Positions 1 to 5,534 of a stretch of 5,534 nucleotides of DNA are shown in pieces. The DNA lies in the NCBI GenBank assembly GCA_002438345.1, contig DJUJ01000158.1:51639-57172 (forward strand). The letters run 5' to 3'. Position 1 is the first letter of the stretch. Each line of letters starts with the position of its first letter. This stretch comes from Paenibacillus sp. UBA6285. GTDB lineage: Bacteria; Bacillota; Bacilli; Paenibacillales; Paenibacillaceae. Below the pieces are notes generated by a model that was not told the DNA's origin, searched no databases, and saw only the letters and a program-made list of their open reading frames with translations. The position numbers were made by a program, and so were the translations under genes.

Positions 1-806
1 CCCTTTATGAATACATTGAGCTGGTTAACTTTGTGTGTGGATCTGTGAAAATGTAATAATGGCACTAGAAGTTCTTCAGCAGATACTCCACCATGAACAT
101 ACTGGTCCATCATATTTTTTTTAAATGAATAATTACCTTTTATTATTACATAGTTTGCATCCAGGTTAAATCGATGCTTCTCAAAGATATAGCCAACTGT
201 TTCGATTTTGCTGCGGTATCGATTTAATTGGTCATCTGTTACACAAAAATATCGTTCTGTTCTATCTACAACATCCTCAAAGAATACTTGTTCTACATCT
301 GTTATACTTTCCTTAGTTATTTTAGCAGCCCCATGATCAGATACTACAAAAATATCTATTTCAGGTCGATGTTGCAAGCTTTTGCAAACCACATCAATTA
401 ATCCATTCAATTCATTAGAAATAACCTCGAATTTGGGACTTGCCATCTTATTCTGATCCATATGCATGTAATCATCAATCATCAGATAATTAAGTATTGC
501 AAAATCAACACTATGAGGTAACTCTTTTAATTCTAAAACTTTTGTTGTATAAAAGAGCTGTTTGTTTTGAAATTGCTCACTTGTTTTTTGTTCAGTCAAC
601 TTTCGATAATCTTGTTCATTTTTTGAAAATGTATAATTAGCGGATAGTAAAGCTGTTTTTGAAATTCTAGTCTCAGTAGGAATAGCGGCAACAAAGTTGT
701 CTTTTTTCAACAAACCCATGCCATTCTTCTTAAATAAACTAATAAGATGGTCGTTCCAACGCAAACCAATATTATCGATGATTAATAGTAAAGTGAACGC
801 TTGTTT
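1..806 (-). other. PglZ catalytic domain within the phosphoesterase gene
   Basis: This covers residues about 398 to at least 665. It starts with the hydrophobic beta-strand L-L-L-I-I leading into D408. The strand-ligand modules follow in the usual superfamily order: the P-T-E-T turn at 440-443, the M-I-D-D-Y-M-H metal motif at 506-512, the I-F-V-V-S-D-H-G strand ending at 556, and the H-G-G motif at 635. The H-G-G-x-S-x-E-E segment normally lies near the end of the catalytic core, so most of the domain is in the window and probably only a C-terminal tail is lost. Motifs are read directly; ligand assignments rest on superfamily knowledge. Confidence 0.9.
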
Positions 807-1997
807 GTCTATTTTTTGTTTGATACTAGGTAATAAATTCATTACCGTATTAGGGTACGAATATTTTATTTCGAGGTAGTTTTTTGCAATCCAATCGGAA
901 AACAAGTTACCGTAAGAGTCTAATAACTCGTTATTTTCCTTTCTAGTCTCTTGCCAGCGCCGATATGGGAGATACTCTAATTCTGCCCAATCAATCCACT
1001 CTTTCGTGATCTCAAAATCAGGTTCAGTAGGGAATGATGGAGATACAAGTAAATCTAATTCAAACAATAGACTTGGTCGCTTAGTCAAAAACTGATTAAA
1101 ATGCGACTTGATTTCTATAATCAATTTATTGCGGTCAAAATGCACTGTTGAATTTATAAAGTTAATTAGAATTTCAAACTCACTCTCTAAAAATCCACTT
1201 GTACATCGAATAATTTCAATTACTTCTTCTAAGGTTAATGAACTGATTAATAAGCTATTTAATTCAACTCTAATAGCATTTGTTATTTCAACTGGTATAG
1301 AGTCAGTATTTGGAATAAATTGCTTAATACTCAAATTCGAAAGTTCTGAAATATATTCTTCTAAAAATCTGCTTCTTAGCTCTTTTGGATATCCTTTCAA
1401 AGCGGCAAAACTTGATACTATCTTGATAAAAATTTCAGGAGATTCAAACAGCATTTCAATTAGTAAAGAGACATTCCTATTATTCTTCAACGCCTTTTCT
1501 TTTTGATGGTTGAGAATTGTTCTTATACAGTTAATTTGTAATTTATTTTTATATTCAGCGAAATTTGCAGCAAAGCAAATTTTTTCAATCGTTATTACAG
1601 TTAGCTCAGTGATATCAAATGAAAACTCAAAGTAATGTTCCAGTACACTCTTCTCAAAATTGGTTTTATCTTCTAAAACAGGAAAAGTACCAATAATATC
1701 TTTCAATTCATTATCTTGTAGATAAGAAGGGGGAATAATCCCCCAAGTATTACTTATATACTCCCTTAGTGACATCTCAAGAATTTCCAACATGTCATTA
1801 GGTTCAAAAACGTTTAATTCTTTAATCCAAGTTAAAAGTTGCTGATTCTGTATAATTATATCCGAATGACTAATCTTATTGGCTAACATTGTCCGCACTG
1901 CGAGATAAAGCTTGGGATATTCGTTAATCTTACTAAAAGTATACTCAGACTCAGATAGAAGCCTATTCAGGTCGGCAAAGATTCGAATGCCGCTCAA
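1..1997 (-). CDS. pglZ: PglZ-domain phosphoesterase (alkaline phosphatase superfamily), C-terminus cut by the window edge
   Basis: The frame is open from the TTG at 1997-1995 to the left edge: 665 complete codons, and I checked every in-frame triplet without finding a stop. The C-terminal half carries the metal-ligand set of the alkaline-phosphatase/PglZ fold: D408 in I-I-D-N-I-G-L-R-W, the P-T-E-T segment (T441 or T443 in the nucleophile/ligand position), D508-x-x-x-H512, S-D554-H555-G, and H635 in H-G-G-V-S-A-E-E-L-L-V-P. A linker typical of large PglZ proteins, with E-Y-L-P-Y-R-R-W ending at W348, precedes the domain. Residues 1 to about 330 look alpha-helical and match nothing I recognise. 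TTG is chosen because it is the first start-like codon after the upstream stop and has a G-rich run 8 bases before it; the next in-frame candidates are GTG (codon 34) and ATG (codon 37). In BREX/Pgl systems PglZ is an essential cytoplasmic component, and metal-dependent phosphodiesterase or nuclease activity has been reported for a family member. All motif positions are filled, so an active enzyme is expected. The symbol reflects the domain, not proven orthology. Confidence 0.93.
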   Translation of the reverse strand, partial: MSGIRIFADLNRLLSESEYTFSKINEYPKLYLAVRTMLANKISHSDIIIQNQQLLTWIKELNVFEPNDMLEILEMSLREYISNTWGIIPPSYLQDNELKDIIGTFPVLEDKTNFEKSVLEHYFEFSFDITELTVITIEKICFAANFAEYKNKLQINCIRTILNHQKEKALKNNRNVSLLIEMLFESPEIFIKIVSSFAALKGYPKELRSRFLEEYISELSNLSIKQFIPNTDSIPVEITNAIRVELNSLLISSLTLEEVIEIIRCTSGFLESEFEILINFINSTVHFDRNKLIIEIKSHFNQFLTKRPSLLFELDLLVSPSFPTEPDFEITKEWIDWAELEYLPYRRWQETRKENNELLDSYGNLFSDWIAKNYLEIKYSYPNTVMNLLPSIKQKIDKQAFTLLLIIDNIGLRWNDHLISLFKKNGMGLLKKDNFVAAIPTETRISKTALLSANYTFSKNEQDYRKLTEQKTSEQFQNKQLFYTTKVLELKELPHSVDFAILNYLMIDDYMHMDQNKMASPKFEVISNELNGLIDVVCKSLQHRPEIDIFVVSDHGAAKITKESITDVEQVFFEDVVDRTERYFCVTDDQLNRYRSKIETVGYIFEKHRFNLDANYVIIKGNYSFKKNMMDQYVHGGVSAEELLVPLLHFHRSTHKVNQLNVFIK
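1729..1744. repeat. Small inverted repeat, G5/C5 arms with a 6-base loop, inside the PglZ gene
   Basis: The plus strand shows GGGGG, AATAAT, CCCCC at 1729-1744, encoding G-I-I-P-P near residues 86-90 of PglZ. In mRNA it could form a 5-bp all-GC hairpin. The bases next to the arms do not pair, and no T-rich tail follows on either strand, so it is not a terminator. Its C-rich arm is also complementary to the PglZ ribosome-binding region. Confidence 0.55.
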
Positions 1998-2000
1998 TGC

Positions 2001-5000
2001 TTATTCCCCCAAACTGCGTAACATATTTAATAAAGTTTCTCTAATTACATCATTAGACATTTTCTTTTTAGCTACTGCCGTTTGTATGATGCTATTCATG
2101 CATATTTCAAGAGAATTGTTATCGTAAGGAATACTAGGAATCATAATTGACTCTTCTGATTCATGTTCTGCTTTAGCAGAAGAACCAAAGTTCATTACCG
2201 CTTGATGCTCTTTAATTATAGGTCTTACTTGAAATCTTAATTTTTCTGCTCTGAATTTGTATTTTCTTACGAATCCGTTCCTATTCTGGTCATCTACGCT
2301 GACTAATTGCAAGATAAACTCATCAACCAACGGGGTATAGTTCAACTCATCCTTTATCTCTTTAGATTTGCTGACCGGACTCAACGGGCTATTACCATCA
2401 TCCGTATAAAGTATAGTGTAATTTTCATTTGGACACTTAATAGTTATAGAACCCTTTTGAAAATAATAAATATCTTGATTCCCCTCTGGGACTTGAACCC
2501 AGGTATCCGGGATAACCAATATTGGATCTTCCACATCAATTACATTTTGTTCGACAAATAACTTTGCATGTTTAATCTTATGAATTAAGTCAGCGGTCTT
2601 ATCTGTAGACCATTCAAGCACCTTTTGTTGAACAAGCTGTTCTGGCATATCTACTGACAATGTTTGTACAGCATTGATGCATGAGGAAACATTATTAACA
2701 ACTATTTTGCTATCAGGGATATGCTTTTGAAACCCAGTATCCTTTTGTATCTCAGTAAGTGAATCATACCAATTTATTAGGCTACTTCTAGTCACTTCTT
2801 CAGTATATTTACCACTATAGCTTGGATTGAAAAGATTTGTGACTTGTTTAAATATATTATCCAAAATTTTCTGGTGTGTATTAGGCATTTCAATCTTGGC
2901 TGACCTTAGAAAATCTAAGACACTTTTAACAGCAGAGTCAGTCAACAAGTCATTCTCCGCACTCCCTATTACGGTTTGCAACTTACAAATAATAAAGTTG
3001 GGCATTGAATTGTTTTTCATACTTGAAAAAACACTAATCAGAAAATGAAAACGTGTGTCTGTATATACAGAACTTATTTTAGATACATTTGGTAATGAAT
3101 CATACCATTTCATTAATTTTGAATAACATTGGTCTATAGTAATATTCTTAGTTAATGGTATTGTCTCATATATTTGATAAATCGAATTCACAAAATTCTT
3201 TTCAATCTCTGTTAACTGCAAAATATCAATCACAGCATTCGGATATTTCCTCTTAACTATTAAATCTTCTAGTTCGGAATAAGAATTTATCTTCAAAATA
3301 TCTGGTGAATTCGGTGATGATTTCAAATATAGTGCACTATCGTAGTATCGTAAAATTACAGAAAAATAAAGTAAGAACCCGTATCGCCCGACTCCATATT
3401 CTTGCGCTATCTTTGTAAAATTCGAAAAAGGAATACTCTTTTGTTTATCTTCGATTTCTGAAAACATTGCAGTCAGTGCCGGTAGCGAATCACGATAGGA
3501 GGCAAAATCAGAGTTGAATTTACCTTTACAGATGTTCTTGTTCTGTTCTACTGTTACTAGCACATTTTTAGCGGCTAGCACAGAATGAAACACCCTCATA
3601 TCTGATGTATCTGAAGCTTTAGAGGTATCCCACGTTAATTTATTTTCAAAATCCAATAACCTATCAACAGCGTCTTTAAGCGCATTTTGACCATTTTTTT
3701 CAATACTATGATTTTTGTTTAAGTCAGAGTGTTTAATTCTGGAGCGTTTATTTTCATATAATTTTTGTAAAGCAAAGCTTACTGCAGAGTGCTCATCTTT
3801 AGATATTTGAACAACATTTCCTTCTTTCTCTGACCAAATAATATTCTTCTGATCAGAATATAGGTTCAATTGATCCGCGATAAGTTTAGCTTGATAGTTC
3901 TTCTTATCTTGAACTAGCGCAAATTCTTGTTCCGAAATCGATGAATTGGATATATGCTCTAAGGCAATGTAATTCGCCACATGTTCTTTTACAAGAATAT
4001 CGTTTCGAGGAACACCTATGAGAATGCGAGAGTTTTTATTATACATCGCTATGGACCTCGCCTTGTCCCTCTCTTCTAAAGACTCACATATCACAACGAT
4101 TGAAATGCCTTCATATGATTTTGTATAATCTTGTTCCTCTAACATTGATTTAGATATTTTTTCAAAGAAATTCTTACCTTCTAGCTCTTTAACAGTTGCA
4201 AAAACACGTAAAAACCGTTTGTCTTCCGTCCAATCCAAATTGTATGCTTTTCCATAGTAGAAATCATCTCGAAAAAGCTGATACAACTCAGAATGATCTC
4301 TTATCTTACCTATGCGAGTAAATTCATCTACGACATCGAAGTTGTAGTGTTCTTCTTTAGAAATATAATCTTCGACTAACCCATCAATATCTATTAAATC
4401 ATTTTTCTTAAACTCATAAGCATCAGACTGTTTGTTGTAAAACAAAATATGCTTGTCTACTAAATACTTCAAGATGGATTTAATCTTAGCTGCAAGCTCA
4501 GGAAACAGATTAGCATTCGCATTTAATCCAAATAAAATATTTGTGGCATTAGGGACAACATTGGCTAAATGATAAAGAACCAAAGTTTGTAAAATCCGCT
4601 CTGCCCAAAGTTCATTTTCGTCAACAATCAAAGTTTTCTCTTTAGCATGAACTTTTTTCCATTCTCTCAATGATGCTTCAAAGTTTCTGATTATCGTTTT
4701 TTTGCTGTCTGGAAGTTCGAGGTTATCAGAACTAATCAACTGGTTGAAGTATCTGAATAAATAGTCAACCGTATAAAAATTCAAATTCCCTTTACCATCC
4801 AATATTTCGTGCGTATGCGTGTACCAATTATAAGAACCCTCATCGGTGCTATTACGATACGCTTTAGTGAAGAAGGTAAATACGGAACGATTATTAGACG
4901 CTATATCTTTTGACAGTTCTAGAAGTACGTGTGTAGCCATTGGATGCATCGGATAGATATTTTCAATAATTTTTTCTCTGAGTTTTTTTCCTGAACCGGA

Positions 5001-5534
5001 CAGGTGTGAAAAGATTTCATGTTCTCTGCATGATTGTGTCAGAGAATCAAACACATTACGGTTTGGGCGTATATATTGCTTCCATGATTCAGAGTTTTTA
5101 TCTGGAATTACTATCGCTGAAATAATGTCTTCAAATCCTTCAGTTTTCAGGGAAACTTCCTCTACTCGATTATTTACAACTGAAAAATCATCTTCGTTAT
5201 AACGGGATTTATAGCTAATAAACGATCTATGTCCAGTAGCCAACATAAAAACCGGTGCCCCGTTGATAAATGATTTAGAGCAATATTCTCCAAATGCTTG
5301 GAATACATTCAAATTCGAACCAAACCGTTGTTTTTCTTTTAATATATAATCAAATTCATCAAAAAGAATTGCGATTCCCTGGAAATTCTCTAAGAATAAA
5401 GGACTCTGTACTAAATCCTTCATAATCTCTACCAAATTATTTTTATCCATCATGAAATCGACAGTAGTAATATCTTTATGAATCTGTCTAAATATTACTA
5501 GTTTTTCTGAATCAAGGTCCCTATCAAGAGCTTT
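2001..5534 (-). CDS. Large BrxC/PglY-like P-loop ATPase, N-terminus cut by the window edge
   Basis: The frame is open from the right edge to the TAA at 2003-2001, giving 1177 visible residues. It continues upstream of the first Met codon at 5455-5453, so that Met is not the true start, and the Walker A P-loop must lie outside the window. A Walker B strand (G-I-A-I-L-F-D59-E60-F-D) is followed by a sensor-1-like strand V-F-M-L-A-T100-G-H-R. The motif I-Y-P-M-H-P (194-198) and N-N-R216-S-V-F-T-F-F, which end the ATPase core in large defence ATPases, come next. Then follow a winged-helix-like segment (about 312-377), an alpha/beta segment with I-L-I-G-V-P-R-N-D (about 475-530), a long helical region with Y-G-V-G-R-Y-G (713-719) and two W-Y-D-S-L units, and a C-terminal beta domain (about 1027-1096). 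The full protein is probably 1,250 residues or more. With PglZ directly downstream, a BREX/Pgl-type defence ATPase (BrxC, PglY or a DUF6079-type relative) is the best reading. It is not BrxL-like, as no Lon-type protease is visible. The exact subfamily is unresolved, so no symbol is given. Confidence 0.87.
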   Translation of the reverse strand, partial: KALDRDLDSEKLVIFRQIHKDITTVDFMMDKNNLVEIMKDLVQSPLFLENFQGIAILFDEFDYILKEKQRFGSNLNVFQAFGEYCSKSFINGAPVFMLATGHRSFISYKSRYNEDDFSVVNNRVEEVSLKTEGFEDIISAIVIPDKNSESWKQYIRPNRNVFDSLTQSCREHEIFSHLSGSGKKLREKIIENIYPMHPMATHVLLELSKDIASNNRSVFTFFTKAYRNSTDEGSYNWYTHTHEILDGKGNLNFYTVDYLFRYFNQLISSDNLELPDSKKTIIRNFEASLREWKKVHAKEKTLIVDENELWAERILQTLVLYHLANVVPNATNILFGLNANANLFPELAAKIKSILKYLVDKHILFYNKQSDAYEFKKNDLIDIDGLVEDYISKEEHYNFDVVDEFTRIGKIRDHSELYQLFRDDFYYGKAYNLDWTEDKRFLRVFATVKELEGKNFFEKISKSMLEEQDYTKSYEGISIVVICESLEERDKARSIAMYNKNSRILIGVPRNDILVKEHVANYIALEHISNSSISEQEFALVQDKKNYQAKLIADQLNLYSDQKNIIWSEKEGNVVQISKDEHSAVSFALQKLYENKRSRIKHSDLNKNHSIEKNGQNALKDAVDRLLDFENKLTWDTSKASDTSDMRVFHSVLAAKNVLVTVEQNKNICKGKFNSDFASYRDSLPALTAMFSEIEDKQKSIPFSNFTKIAQEYGVGRYGFLLYFSVILRYYDSALYLKSSPNSPDILKINSYSELEDLIVKRKYPNAVIDILQLTEIEKNFVNSIYQIYETIPLTKNITIDQCYSKLMKWYDSLPNVSKISSVYTDTRFHFLISVFSSMKNNSMPNFIICKLQTVIGSAENDLLTDSAVKSVLDFLRSAKIEMPNTHQKILDNIFKQVTNLFNPSYSGKYTEEVTRSSLINWYDSLTEIQKDTGFQKHIPDSKIVVNNVSSCINAVQTLSVDMPEQLVQQKVLEWSTDKTADLIHKIKHAKLFVEQNVIDVEDPILVIPDTWVQVPEGNQDIYYFQKGSITIKCPNENYTILYTDDGNSPLSPVSKSKEIKDELNYTPLVDEFILQLVSVDDQNRNGFVRKYKFRAEKLRFQVRPIIKEHQAVMNFGSSAKAEHESEESIMIPSIPYDNNSLEICMNSIIQTAVAKKKMSNDVIRETLLNMLRSLGE
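2005..2010 (-). promoter_or_regulatory. Shine-Dalgarno-like G run for the PglZ gene
   Basis: The minus strand reads GGGGGA inside the last codons of the ATPase gene. Eight bases separate the GGGGG run (2010-2006) from the TTG start at 1997. GGGGG can pair with the CCUCC of the 16S rRNA tail using one G-U wobble. This supports the TTG start and suggests coupling: ribosomes ending at the TAA (2003-2001) stop over this site. Confidence 0.6.
2247..2456 (-). other. Possible chitobiase C-terminal-like (Ig-fold) domain of the large ATPase
   Basis: Residues about 1027-1096 contain a beta-strand (S-I-T-I-K-C), then Y-T-I-L-Y-T-D-D-G-N-S-P (D1045, D1046, G1047) and S-P-V-S, and later a strand L-Q-L-V-S-V-D-D before R-N-G-F. 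This follows the I-x-Y-T-x-D-G-x-x-P signature and strand order of the chitobiase/beta-hexosaminidase C-terminal Ig-like domain (CHB_HEX_C type). If real, it is probably a protein-protein or ligand-contact module at the tail of the ATPase. The match is by eye only. Confidence 0.45.
2565..2813 (-). repeat. Internal protein repeat unit B (W-Y-D-S-L at W922) of the large ATPase
   Basis: Residues about 908-990 are the second segment, anchored by S-L-I-N-W-Y-D-S-L and followed by a helical stretch. It ends before the C-terminal beta domain. A further L-E-W at W975 is too weak to call as a third copy. Limits are approximate because the units have diverged. Confidence 0.45.
2814..3149 (-). repeat. 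Internal protein repeat unit A (W-Y-D-S-L at W810) of the large ATPase
   Basis: Residues about 796-907 form the first of two similar helical segments. The anchor is K-L-M-K-W-Y-D-S-L-P, encoded with the plus-strand 12-mer TGAATCATACCA at 3096-3107. The same 12-mer recurs at 2760-2771 in unit B. The two tryptophans lie 112 residues apart in the same frame, which suggests an old tandem duplication. Outside the anchor the similarity is weak. Confidence 0.5.
4404..4601 (-). other. Winged-helix-like segment of the large ATPase
   Basis: Residues about 312-377 read as helix (E-R-I-L-Q-T-L-V-L-Y-H-L), a spacer, a helix (K-I-K-S-I-L-K-Y-L-V-D) and a hairpin-like end (H-I-L-F-Y-N-K then A-Y-E-F-K). 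This is the pattern of a small winged-helix domain following an AAA/STAND-type NTPase core. The call rests on hydrophobic pattern alone and needs a structure prediction. Confidence 0.45.
4869..5534 (-). other. ATPase core (Walker B to the end of the NTPase domain) of the large ATPase
   Basis: Residues 1 to about 222 of the visible part hold the second half of the NTPase domain. D59 and E60 form the Walker B pair (Mg2+ coordination and water activation). T100-G101-H102 ends the next core strand at the sensor-1 position. R123 (N-R-V-E-E-V) and R216 (N-N-R-S) are plausible arginine-finger or sensor residues, but their assignment is inference. The Walker A loop is not here. The glycine-rich stretch S-G-S-G-K-K at about 179-184 does not fit GxxxxGK[ST]. 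Confidence 0.82.

Noticed and set aside
697..879. Plus-strand open frame of 60 codons
   Set aside because: It lies wholly opposite the PglZ catalytic domain, where the metal-ligand motifs are encoded on the other strand; no family-like sequence is visible.
1108..1506. Plus-strand open frame of 132 codons
   Set aside because: It is antisense to the PglZ N-terminal region. The Ser/Ile/Leu/Lys-rich composition is what the complement of an AT-rich helical protein gives.
1729..1744. G5/C5 hairpin as an intrinsic terminator
   Set aside because: It sits inside the PglZ coding sequence, has only a 5-bp stem and no T run after it on either strand.
1912..2127. Plus-strand open frame of 71 codons across the ATPase/PglZ junction
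   Set aside because: It overlaps both minus-strand genes and has no recognisable domain.
2486..2502. A tRNA gene or tRNA fragment
   Set aside because: Only the T-arm is matched; no acceptor partner or other arms are found in the neighbouring bases, and the ATPase frame reads through it.
2307..2561. Plus-strand open frame of 84 codons
   Set aside because: It is antisense to the ATPase C-terminal domain, including the D-D-G-N-S-P motif; no independent support.
2827..3048. Plus-strand open frame of 73 codons
   Set aside because: It is antisense to the repeat region of the ATPase. Hydrophobic stretches arise from the complement, not from a membrane-protein design.
4983..5000. Glycine/lysine-rich S-G-S-G-K-K as a Walker A loop in the ATPase
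   Set aside because: It lacks the GxxxxGK[ST] spacing and lies after Walker B in sequence, so it cannot be the P-loop of this domain.

Overview
The window is almost entirely coding, all on the minus strand. It holds two adjacent open frames, each cut by a window edge. Reading in the direction of transcription (right to left), the first is the C-terminal 1177 residues of a very large P-loop ATPase of the BrxC/PglY-like kind (5534 to 2001). The second is the first 665 residues of a PglZ-domain protein of the alkaline-phosphatase superfamily (1997 to the left edge). Three bases separate the ATPase stop from the PglZ start, so the two are almost certainly co-transcribed and probably translationally coupled. 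There is no intergenic space of any length. I see no credible plus-strand gene, RNA gene, mobile element or CRISPR array.

A large ATPase followed directly by PglZ is the hallmark core of BREX/Pgl-type phage-defence loci. The order ATPase then PglZ, with no methyltransferase gene between them, matches BREX types 2 and 4 (pglY-pglZ, brxC-pglZ) rather than type 1, where pglX intervenes. The window shows neither the promoter-side genes (right of 5534) nor the downstream genes (left of 1). The subtype, or whether this is a non-BREX PglZ system, therefore cannot be decided here. The expected division of labour is inferred from the family: the ATPase is a large scaffold or motor that senses or remodels its target, and PglZ is a metal-dependent phosphoesterase with all its metal-ligand motifs present.

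The organism is unknown. The DNA is AT-rich (60-base lines sampled by eye give about 32-37% GC). The PglZ gene uses a TTG start behind a G-rich Shine-Dalgarno-like run. Both fit a low-GC Bacillota host, but weakly, since defence islands move between hosts and often differ from host composition.

Points of most interest are: (i) the ATPase-PglZ core itself; (ii) an ATPase C-terminus resembling the Ig-like chitobiase C-terminal domain; (iii) a divergent repeat in the ATPase marked by W-Y-D-S-L; (iv) a PglZ active-site variant (D-N-I-G-L-R-W in place of D-x-L-R-x-D); and (v) an exact 10-base complementarity between the PglZ ribosome-binding region and a site inside its own coding sequence.
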